A DNA stretch of 45,986 bases, taken from an uncultured Prevotella sp. Its GTDB lineage: Bacteria > Bacteroidota > Bacteroidia > Bacteroidales > Bacteroidaceae. The notes below the pieces were generated by a model that did not search any database, was not told the origin of the DNA, and saw only the letters and a program-made list of their open reading frames with translations. Position 1 is the stretch's first letter, and each line of letters opens with the position of its first letter. The stretch covers positions 1 to 45,986 of the forward strand of contig CAJOIW010000013.1 in the NCBI GenBank assembly GCA_905234845.1. Reading direction: 5' to 3'. Positions 10,501 to 16,225 of the stretch are shown one piece after another. A program made the position numbers and the translations under genes.

Positions 10501-11028
10501 GCCGCTCATCGCCTGAAACCCTGTCCACGAGCTTTCTCCTATCAATTCGAAGTTGGCGGAACGCGATGTTGCCACTACACGACTGCCAAAAAGATAGAAC
10601 CGGTAGGCTTTGTTCGGATTAAGATGGTTAAAAGTCATATTCAGGCAATCCTGAAAATTCTCTGCAAAGATATAGTCTTCGGTAGCAGTCGCAACGGAAA
10701 GGTCTCCCAGTAAGGCAGCAGAAGGAGAAGTAAGTCCGCCGCCGCCACTCTGACCATTGGCCATGAAACGCGTGTTAAGTTTTAGTTTGTAACCCGTGTC
10801 GGCATTCGACGCGTTCACAATCGTGAACGTAGACGGATAGAAATGATCATCAGCCTGCGAACTGATGTTATTCCAATAATGACCATTCGCGTCTTGACCG
10901 TCAGTAGTCCTACCACGCCCATCGCGGTTAGGTTCGCCAAAGTCAAAGTACATGGTTTGCGTCACCGTTTGGGCCCCAATCGATAAACACGACAGGAGTA
11001 GCCCCATTAAAAATTTTTGTCTCATCAT
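4588..11028 (-). CDS. Giant secreted SGNH hydrolase with discoidin-like and lectin-like domains, T9SS-type tail
   Basis: Secreted or surface protein of 2146 residues with a signal peptide (cut near GAQ, residue 19). Three N-terminal repeats each begin with a 'YFDFGE/YIDFGE/LIDFGE' strand (about 26, 244 and 468) and end in 'MKIEE'; they look like carbohydrate-binding modules. An SGNH hydrolase follows at about 900-1095: Ser909 (FFGSSVCNG), Gly951/952, Asn981 (SLGNEG), and Asp1069/His1072 (DDAHPN) fit blocks I, II, III and V, with the usual GDS changed to GSS. Next come a LamG-like segment (about 1108-1265), four discoidin-like repeats (about 1293-1440, 1450-1595, 1600-1745, 1750-1895) and a C-terminal tail YDLQGRKV...GIYIVNGKKIVIR, similar to T9SS type A sorting tails. 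Likely an esterase acting on acylated glycans. NYELCIKNYAL within the tail is encoded by an intergenic-type repeat. Confidence 0.85.
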   Translation of the reverse strand: MMRQKFLMGLLLSCLSIGAQTVTQTMYFDFGEPNRDGRGRTTDGQDANGHYWNNISSQADDHFYPSTFTIVNASNADTGYKLKLNTRFMANGQSGGGGLTSPSAALLGDLSVATATEDYIFAENFQDCLNMTFNHLNPNKAYRFYLFGSRVVATSRSANFELIGESSWTGFQAMSGSGIGANGYNGNNNNILQSPEIYPDVNGCIHLYIRQVDGDMAYLNAMKIEEVEGASRVYNNVQLVQRMYIDFGEPGTNTSRGTKTEGADSNGNYWSNVHTCGNNYLFSGVQFPIVNSNNQSTGYSIIAKTRFMSNGMSGGGGLTAPSADLLGDMAIASATQDYLFVEGHQDYNIITFRNLNREHGYRFYTFGCRVNDDERTAYFIYNGENMWSATQQEAGKTYGYYIGANDYNGNNANVIPSDIIFPDVNGNITLSIGKKADGGMVHLNAMKIEEFTGYPRPNADLTTTQTLLIDFGEVQGSTGRDHGIAVDVDKYSRKWNNIYSTSNDVIPAGSAYSLLNTSSQSSGITATMNKNAKTNGTTASNNSGGLVGDNFNMATLYDMDIEDATRDYLYLDANGSTSITFSGLDPSKKYRFTTFGCRIGNNGDDNRQSWYRFEGINSWQTKITTSGSAVGGLVDVSDPMKQANIGRIQGNIYNSPISQPISPYFDGTITFTIEAARSLAHLNMMKIEELSTGAPAITPFTVSSLKVTGSAVEGGTDVTMTELRPNGTSTGVYETYVKLQNGSYSFSATTTDNTTVTLGQGSTDDVLGVNGSAFTQATEQVVRIRINSRTMEVSVIPVTLYVKGNICNDNTTIAYKGNGVWEQQVAMDAGNVFLFSDKYFYFAFNNTDNLAVKRVNGSRTQVGMGSEGFSVGNIRLNRGTYTVTLDMRNYTFDLNAPIDENKISFFGSSVCNGQGANGNKGYAYQYGEQLANRFNDGTSDNNFTASGISIGGNTTNDLNNRYDELIHDFGRYVVFGLSLGNEGIHGASNQEAIFTQWRDNMLALVARARQDGKIPVVMNNYTRTDFNNDDYSYVKRLNLLMQQWDVPTINVLGAIDDGAGHWVTSYRADDAHPNTAGHMEFMYAMPPSLFDALEAEKPLPTRDQTKSLTLNGGHVINFAGEGTVHPFTLSVRVKGNAVGKLFTFAHGATTVGTVGVNSEQKVYYTSPNGSSTITVDQTLNNDDWYTVTLTHYYAQQRTYLYVNKVSQNVQETLIPTAFSIGDNDNSVSRNYSELFFWRSAMNSEEVSAHVDGNMLKSSLEIYIPLADAANLINLAQSMNNTVSYTTEELPEAANEGNAQYVTFTATGGSGFGNNEGCDKALDSDLNTKWYTNATEKVLLFEASEQTVLSGYTFVTANDNVTFGRRIREWEIYGSNDEASKTDASHSSWTKIVRAREANNQVMQKENHTAYYYALNTPEAYKYYKLSLTGYAGDIQISEFIPAYQPVYRAAYTPIDGVGGTGSEGYPSVFDGSTSTKVCTSEDAGKFWYVIFKRNVATAVSKYNFVSGDDDASRDPQSWELYGMNTNADPTYTSAGWQLIDKKTKVSNYPTERSTKIEYTVDNPTNDQYNYFFLKITKNKGNGLIQFQEFALNDDTSGYTAISGSSSGTTNQTYAQGVDGDTTSKICSPNKFGDSLYYFIFKAGKNVSVSKYSIATGNDAHDRDPKTWRLYGMNANSDPDLTDSGWQLIDSKNNNSALYNAERCTWVDFTVDNPTNNRYNYFKLEITANHGSNLIQFSDFKIDGLDSKPIDGLVPYMGIASTALFDNNPNTYWSGGFTTGGYGIYAIFGPADTSKGVSINGYSLMSSDRNYWSDRHPKSWTLYGGNDRTVPEATWEVIDKVENDQQIGNNTDNYCVYSHRHLSAPSKEYKYFKLIIDETWGANDIELADIVLHYTHGNQMNWLNIPDNTSPVFNGNITVKDFTYRRYVPNSWGTVCLPFNVTSDSGNAKYYELFEVTNSADGVADGVMKFREVNDVVPAYKPVAMYVDPVKNVNYSGSNVVLYSTPSVVEVEAAASGWKMVGVAKTTTIDVAGRTESTDDDVNDAEVFYISKNKFMHATGTVNVKPMRAYFKGPKGSTTSAKFAIEIGDETTGISPVHTSEPVVHRYNNAVYDLQGRKVADNYELCIKNYALRPGIYIVNGKKIVIR

Positions 11029-11116
11029 GTAAACCTTAATATTAATTTTAATGTTTTTTCCTCTTCAAGAAGATTCTCAATCATGAGTTTCAGATTAAGT
11101 GTAATAGCTGCGCAAA

Positions 11117-11135
11117 AAGACTCTATAAGAGTCTT
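11117..11135 (-). promoter_or_regulatory. Perfect hairpin in the 5' leader of the giant secreted protein gene
   Basis: AAGACTCT and its complement AGAGTCTT are separated by 3 nt, an 8-bp stem. The hairpin lies about 20 nt inside the transcript predicted from the promoter at 11156-11187 and about 90 nt before the ATG. It may stabilise the mRNA 5' end or bind a regulator; no poly-U follows, so it is unlikely to be a plain terminator. Confidence 0.4.
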
Positions 11136-11155
11136 CTATATGATAATACATTGTG

Positions 11156-11187
11156 CAAAGGTAAACATATTTGCGCAAAAAAGCAAA
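11156..11187 (-). promoter_or_regulatory. Bacteroidetes-type promoter of the giant secreted protein gene
   Basis: On the minus strand TTTG (11187-11184), a 20-bp spacer and TACCTTTG (11163-11156) match the phylum consensus exactly. The leader to the ATG at 11028 would be about 120 nt. Confidence 0.75.
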
Positions 11188-11663
11188 TAATGAAGCTTTT
11201 TTGTTTCTTTACACGTGTTAAGATAAAAACATATCTTATTTCATTTCCCCTCTTTTTTGTCGAAAATCACGTTAATAATTATTAAATCAGACCCAGAAAT
11301 GTTAAAGGATTTCGTTGACTTTTACCTTCATTTTAGAGTAAAAAAAGGTCATTTTCTCTCCCTCTCACCAACTTTTTACCCATCACTTTTCACTTATCAC
11401 TTACGAAAGATATATGTTTCACCCTGCAAAAGGCCGTCATTCGGAGTCCGAAGAACGGTCTTTCGCCATGCGAAAGCTTACCTTTCAGACGCGAGACATA
11501 TACCTTTCGCAAATTAAAACTTGCACACGCTTACCCCTCATCCGTCATCCCGACTTTATTTACTGGCCTCCCGAATTGCACACGCGTACGTGAGAAATTT
11601 ACACCCACAGATTTTCTGCTCGAAAAATCTTCATTCTCAGTGTTAAAAGAAAACGGCCGAATG
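11188..11663. other. Intergenic region between promoter and restriction gene
   Basis: AT-rich DNA with no convincing gene. It contains one full copy of the 110-bp inverted-end repeat (listed separately). Just before it runs a simple tract with CCCATCAC and CACTTATCAC, related to the tandem repeats found elsewhere in this window. An open frame on the plus strand (11257-11517) spans the repeat and is judged spurious. Two copies of TGTTAAAAG lie next to the end of the restriction gene (11641-11669). Confidence 0.6.
11402..11511 (-). repeat. 110-bp interspersed repeat with inverted ends, copy A
   Basis: Reverse-complemented, this copy aligns without gaps over 110 positions to the copy at 30371-30480 with about 23 mismatches, counted by eye. 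The ends are imperfect inverted repeats of about 20 bp (TACGAAAGATATATGTTTC at the left, GAGACATATACCTTTCGCA at the right). The core holds the complementary words AAAGACCGT and ACGGTCTTT. It encodes nothing obvious. Confidence 0.75.
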
Positions 11664-12761
11664 TTAAAAGCCTTTAAGGCCATTGACAAATAAAGTCATA
11701 TCAATATTATGAATGTTTTGCCTAATGTAATTGATAGATTCTTCTTTTGACATTGAAAGAAGAGGATTATCATAAAACTCAAATTCTTCTTTTAAGGTTT
11801 GAGCTAGTTCATATACCCAATATGATCCGCTCATTTGAATTACATAAGCTCCATTTCTTCTTGCAATATTCAAGACATTACTATCATTGCCGATTTTGTC
11901 AATTAATACGATAGTTGAAGTGTATAGTCTCCTATCTCCACGTTCTGAAACTCTTTCGTATCTACTAAGTTTGTCTGCGGGTATTTCCGAATTCCCTTGA
12001 CCAATAAAGCCAATATCAAAACGGACACCATACCCAGACCTAACTAATAACGTGGCATCGCATTCACGTTTCTCTTCATCTGTCTGAGATAGCCAAAAAA
12101 CCATATTCCTCTTGCTAGTATCATTTTTGTCTATATATTTAGCACCGATTAATGATAATACAGAACCCAACACGAGTTTCTCAAAAAATTTGCCATACAT
12201 AGATTTTTCAGAACCTCTAATAGTCAGAGCCTGTGCTCCCATTGCTAGCATACAACGAAGCAGGGAAGGCCATTTCATCATGTACTCAACACCATTATTC
12301 TTAATTCTAATATCTAAATTACCATATAATCTGGTTACATATCGGGATATTTCTTCAAGATTTTCATCTAATGATGACAAGTATCGTTCGAAACCATCTT
12401 CATTCCTTACAACATTTTGTATACTCTTTCCTGTCAATCCCAAAAACCAATAGAGGTATTTTTTTGTATTTGCATTAAGCCTTCTTGTACTTACTTCTGA
12501 TTTAACGATATGAGAAAGATTGTTTTGAAAGTTTTCTATTGAATTTAATGCTTTCATATAAGTTGTAATTAAAGAAGCATTCATTAAAAGAATTCTTCTT
12601 TGTGTTAAACCTTCAGTAAGATCTCTAAAGTTTTTTCCATACAGAATGGATTCTACAACACCTGAAATTATTTCTCTGCCCAAACGATCTATTAAATCTT
12701 GAGCGCTAAACTTTACAAGTCTAATGCCCTCTTCCGGTATGAGTTCTTTAAGTGTGGTCAT
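11664..12761 (-). CDS. Type II restriction endonuclease, CfrBI-like
   Basis: Probable restriction enzyme cutting DNA left unmodified by the methyltransferase encoded just upstream. The start ATG overlaps the methyltransferase stop by 4 bp (ATGA), so the two are translationally coupled. The 365-residue protein has no signal peptide. A PD-(D/E)XK-like centre is possible: Glu194 ([10 protein letters not shown]), Asp235 (ECDATLLV) and Asp249 (VRFDIGFIG). The general form recalls the CfrBI nuclease family (target CCWWGG), but the family and target are inferred from memory, not a search. Base composition is clearly AT-richer than the housekeeping genes on both sides, a sign of transfer. Confidence 0.6.
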   Translation of the reverse strand: MTTLKELIPEEGIRLVKFSAQDLIDRLGREIISGVVESILYGKNFRDLTEGLTQRRILLMNASLITTYMKALNSIENFQNNLSHIVKSEVSTRRLNANTKKYLYWFLGLTGKSIQNVVRNEDGFERYLSSLDENLEEISRYVTRLYGNLDIRIKNNGVEYMMKWPSLLRCMLAMGAQALTIRGSEKSMYGKFFEKLVLGSVLSLIGAKYIDKNDTSKRNMVFWLSQTDEEKRECDATLLVRSGYGVRFDIGFIGQGNSEIPADKLSRYERVSERGDRRLYTSTIVLIDKIGNDSNVLNIARRNGAYVIQMSGSYWVYELAQTLKEEFEFYDNPLLSMSKEESINYIRQNIHNIDMTLFVNGLKGF

Positions 12762-13930
12762 ATCTGACTATTTTGTTGTAAGTTAATCCAATTAATATCT
12801 AATTTCTTCCCTTCGGTATCAAATGATAATTTTTTTTCCAAAAGGTTTGCATACTCTTCTTCTTTTTCGAAAAGGGCAAATCTTCTATCAAGCATAATTG
12901 CAGCCTTTGCTGTTGTGCCAATTCCTCCAAATGGATCTAATATGACATCATGTTTAAACGAATAATAGCTTATGACTTTCTCCGCCAGTTCAATAGGGAA
13001 AATAGCAGGATGTTCTTTGCAATGAGCAGGAGTTATTTTCCATATGTTTGTGATTTCGTACCCGTCTTTAATTTTTGATTCAGTTACAGCATTTTGATCA
13101 GGATGTTTTCTTATAAGCCAATCTATAAGTTTATCCGTTTTCTTTCTATATACTAAAACATATTCAGTTACAGGAACAGGTTTATATTGCAATGGATTCC
13201 TATCAGCAGCAAATCTTCTTCCTCTTCCTGTAGCCCAGCCTGCACCCTCTGGCTTTACCCATATAATATCATCTATAAATTCAAAACCTTCTTCAATGAA
13301 TAACCTATGAAAATCGAAAGGTACAGCAATCCGCTTGGATGCTTCATTTCGGCTTGTTCTGCGGATTAATACTGGTGATACATTTAACACAAAAAATCGT
13401 CCTTCATTAAGAACTCTAGCGCATTCATGTATAATTCTTCTCATTTTCAACAGATACTCTTCATAGGATAAATATTCTGCATATTCTGGTTTTGCATTAT
13501 AATATGGTGGTGAAGTAAAAACTAGGTCAACTGACTCATTAGGTAATTCTCTCAATAATATTTCAGAATCACCAATACCTATAGTATTCCTAAGCATCGA
13601 TAATTTTGGAGTGTCTAGTTTTCTAATACGTTTTTTTAAAATTCCTCCTCTCCCCAGCAAACGATTTTCCAGTAGAATCTTAGATGTGGTTTTATCTGAG
13701 TCAATAAATGTTGTAAAAGCATCTATTACAATCTCCCCAACTCTATCCCCTGATTTGGACTTTAATGGAATCCTCCAAATATTAAATCGATCATCTATTT
13801 CTGGAAGTCCATAATCAATTGCCTTATCAAGATCTAGCGTTCTTAAATAGCCTGTGCCTATAGTTTTTGCTTCTTTAGCGTTGGTAACTCTATAGGATTT
13901 TTTGATTTTTTTCTGATTGTTTCTAGCCAT
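12758..13930 (-). CDS. DNA N4-cytosine methyltransferase (beta class) of a type II R-M system
   Basis: S-adenosylmethionine-dependent methyltransferase protecting host DNA. TSPPYYN (139-145) is the catalytic motif IV in its N4-cytosine form, and DPFGGIGTT (332-340) is the AdoMet-binding motif I. Motif IV comes before motif I, the beta-class order. The length of 390 residues is typical. The N-terminal 120 residues, before the catalytic part, may contribute to target recognition or regulation. It leads the restriction gene with a 4-bp overlap, so methylation would be established first. A TAATTTTG box on the minus strand (14375-14368) may be its promoter, which would give a leader of over 400 nt. 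AT-rich like its partner. Confidence 0.88.
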   Translation of the reverse strand: MARNNQKKIKKSYRVTNAKEAKTIGTGYLRTLDLDKAIDYGLPEIDDRFNIWRIPLKSKSGDRVGEIVIDAFTTFIDSDKTTSKILLENRLLGRGGILKKRIRKLDTPKLSMLRNTIGIGDSEILLRELPNESVDLVFTSPPYYNAKPEYAEYLSYEEYLLKMRRIIHECARVLNEGRFFVLNVSPVLIRRTSRNEASKRIAVPFDFHRLFIEEGFEFIDDIIWVKPEGAGWATGRGRRFAADRNPLQYKPVPVTEYVLVYRKKTDKLIDWLIRKHPDQNAVTESKIKDGYEITNIWKITPAHCKEHPAIFPIELAEKVISYYSFKHDVILDPFGGIGTTAKAAIMLDRRFALFEKEEEYANLLEKKLSFDTEGKKLDINWINLQQNSQI

Positions 13931-14462
13931 ATATGAGTATTGACATACAGAATTATAAATACTTGTCTTATTAGTTCTCTTTAAAAAAAATCTGTAATGC
14001 CTTTATTTTTTCCAGTCGATACCTAATTACCAGAAGATTAATGTTATTTCCATAACGCCACACAAAAAGCGGGGTATCTTCATCTGCCCGTTTCACCATT
14101 TCGGCCGTCGGAAGCCTACCAAATAAAACTGGCAAAGTCTGAATACCCACGCTGGTAAGTATAATGTACCCCGAAAAGTGTGCATGAGGGCATGGCAGCC
14201 CTCGGCACACCCCGGGAGTATATACTACACCCGTAGCATCCACCTCCGCTTTTGTTCTTGATTTGGATTTGAATTCCGACGTTCAAATGGCCAAAAACAA
14301 AGCATCAATGACGCTTTTCAATATGTCGTTGTCCGCCCCCTGCACAATAGCATGGGTGTGGATGTTGCAAAATTACAAATAATTTTTGAGAAAAGAGATA
14401 AAATGTTGTAGAAAAAAATGGAGATAGAATGAAATTATGCTCCATGGGCTAAGGAGAAATAA
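13931..14462. other. Unassigned region upstream of the R-M pair
   Basis: About 530 bp with no gene I can defend. A minus-strand frame (13971-14243, 90 codons) is open but recognised as nothing; its composition is GC-richer than the R-M genes. A second minus-strand stretch ending at 14283 reads HTHAIVQGADNDILKSVIDA with no clear start, as if the tail of a lost gene. A TAATTTTG box (14375-14368, minus strand) could be a promoter; its -33 partner is not visible. The palindrome CCCGGG lies in a GC-rich patch near 14210. Confidence 0.4.
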
Positions 14463-14486
14463 AAAAAGGAAGCTAGCTTCCTTTTT
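14463..14486 (-). terminator. Terminator after the lipoprotein gene
   Basis: A perfect 24-bp palindrome, AAAAAGGAAGC/TAGC.., with GGAAGC paired to GCTTCC and A/T runs on both sides. It lies 36 bp after the lipoprotein stop on the minus strand and could also stop transcription in the other direction. Confidence 0.7.
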
Positions 14487-14521
14487 ACTTGATATGGGCC
14501 TGGGATAAGACTGCCAGGCGG

Positions 14522-15316
14522 TTATAGGTTTTTGACGAACTGCCAGGCGGTCTGGTGCTTCTTTACTTTGATAAGGCTGTTGTGGGAGACGACATACTCG
14601 GACAGGCCCTCACGCGGGGCACCGTGATGCCAGTCGTAGGTATAGCCCAACTGTGTCCAAGGCAATGGGCTGTCGTCCTCGTAGGCTGAGGACACGCTGT
14701 AGCGATACCACTCGCGGAAATTCGTCTCGCCAATGGTGTATTTCTCGTCAGCGTATGACGGGAAATCGAGACCGGCCGAAGTGGTGGTAATGTCGGGATC
14801 ATGGGCGGGACGGAACGTGGTCTTCGGATCGGCATAGAACTCAACCATGATGTCGTAGTCGCAGTCGGGACTGAGACCGTACATCTGTATCATACGCATG
14901 TGGGCGGCAATGCTGTCGAGACCAGCAAACGCCTGCTTTTTCTGTTTCCAGTTCACTGGCAGTGTCACCCATGTGCCCGTCTCACGGTCTATGCGGTGCA
15001 GGTCATCACGACTGAAGAACCGCTGCAGGCGACTTGAGTCGACAAGCGTCACACAGAGCACCATATCGTGGCCGTCGATAGTAGTCCATTCCTCGCCAGG
15101 ATAGTCTTTGCGGATAGGCACCAGACTGTGCGAGATTTTCGATGTGTCGAGTTGTTGTGCATCACGGATAGCCGCAGCCAGATCGGCCTGCAGCAGCGAA
15201 TCGTTCTCATACCATGCCAGTTCCTCATTGGTCTTACCCTCTTTGGGAGAAAGCACGAAATAACAACCTGCGGCCACCAGTGCGGCCAGCAATAATAATA
15301 TAACTATCTTTTTCAT
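14522..15316 (-). CDS. Lipoprotein of unknown function
   Basis: The 264-residue product starts MKKIVILLLLAALVAAGC, a lipoprotein signal peptide with the lipid-bearing cysteine at residue 18, so it is membrane-anchored in the periplasm or at the outer membrane. I do not recognise the rest: a mixed alpha/beta sequence rich in Asp, Tyr and Trp with no catalytic signature. It is the last gene of a leftward series (pepT, antiporter, YARHG protein, this gene), with 131 bp of simple AAGGAGTT-type repeats before it. The 13-mer ACTGCCAGGCGGT occurs both just after the stop (14510-14522) and within the last codons (14539-14551), as though the 3' end had been partly duplicated. Confidence 0.75.
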   Translation of the reverse strand: MKKIVILLLLAALVAAGCYFVLSPKEGKTNEELAWYENDSLLQADLAAAIRDAQQLDTSKISHSLVPIRKDYPGEEWTTIDGHDMVLCVTLVDSSRLQRFFSRDDLHRIDRETGTWVTLPVNWKQKKQAFAGLDSIAAHMRMIQMYGLSPDCDYDIMVEFYADPKTTFRPAHDPDITTTSAGLDFPSYADEKYTIGETNFREWYRYSVSSAYEDDSPLPWTQLGYTYDWHHGAPREGLSEYVVSHNSLIKVKKHQTAWQFVKNL

Positions 15317-15447
15317 GTATTTGTTTTTTAGGGTTAAGGAGTTAAAGGAGTTCAGGAGTTCAAGGAGTTAAGACGACACTTTTGCCTCTTGGTTTGCTAA
15401 CGGTTGACGGTTTACAGTTCCTCTCCTTCGGGGAGGTTAGGAGGGGT

Positions 15448-16176
15448 TCATTCTTCAAAGTCTGACTGGTCTACATCACCGGCCACGTCGGCAGGATGAA
15501 GACCTTCGGGCAGTGCCTCCTCGCTCTTGATCATCTCGATGTTGGTACGCTCGATGATATTCAGACGGATGGCATTATTGTCTTTGCAGGGCTTGTACCA
15601 GGGCATCGGTTCAAATAGTTCCTGCAGGTCTTTCGAAGCAAAGCGATAGCCGTGACGGGCAAGTATCTCGTTGCGCATGAGCCGTAACTCTTCGCGAGGA
15701 ATCTTTTCGAGATAGGTTTTGTTGAGCAGGGCTGTGCAAAGAATGTCGCTGGGTAGCTCTGACTCCAGCGTTTCCTGCTGATTTAAGCAATCCTCCAAGT
15801 TGTCGGGTGTGAGCACCATGATGTGCATGGCATCACCGTTTGGCTTACGGACGGCAAGGAAGTTCATGCCTTCCTGTCTGACGTATTGCACACGCCAACC
15901 GAACTCGGCGAACAGGAAAGGCGGTTCGTCGGCCTGCCTGCTGGGCTGCAAGGTGTATTCGCCCTGCTTGCCTTTTACCTTTTCCAAGGTTACTTCACTA
16001 TCAGGCTCGCTCATGGGGTTACCACTTGTCATGTAGACGATGCTTCCCATTCGTACTTCCTGTACGGTGTAAAGCGTGCTTCCATCGAAGAACTTGTCGC
16101 CCTCGCGGATGGTCTGTGCCTGAGCTGCAAATGTGCAGGCAAGCACTGCGATGATTGATAAGAGAATCTTTTTCAT
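15448..16176 (-). CDS. Secreted YARHG-domain protein
   Basis: Exported protein of 242 residues with a signal peptide cut after AQA (residue 20). Residues of about 157-217 form a YARHG domain, recognised by LRLMRNEILARHGYRF followed by an aromatic-rich PMPWYKP and a helix ending ERTNIEMIKS. The domain is extracellular or periplasmic and has no settled function. The N-terminal part (about 21-145) is a small beta-rich region I do not recognise. The gene lies 49 bp after the antiporter gene on the same strand and probably shares its transcript. The C-terminus is acidic. Confidence 0.85.
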   Translation of the reverse strand: MKKILLSIIAVLACTFAAQAQTIREGDKFFDGSTLYTVQEVRMGSIVYMTSGNPMSEPDSEVTLEKVKGKQGEYTLQPSRQADEPPFLFAEFGWRVQYVRQEGMNFLAVRKPNGDAMHIMVLTPDNLEDCLNQQETLESELPSDILCTALLNKTYLEKIPREELRLMRNEILARHGYRFASKDLQELFEPMPWYKPCKDNNAIRLNIIERTNIEMIKSEEALPEGLHPADVAGDVDQSDFEE

Positions 16177-16225
16177 ATTTAAGAAGTTAAGAATTTAAAG
16201 AAATTAAAGGAGTTAAGGGAGTTAT

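Noticed and set aside
9583..10713. 376-codon plus-strand frame
   Set aside because: Shadow of the giant SGNH gene on the other strand; biased composition only.
11257..11517. 86-codon plus-strand frame
   Set aside because: Runs across the 110-bp repeat and simple AT tracts; no protein character or start signal.
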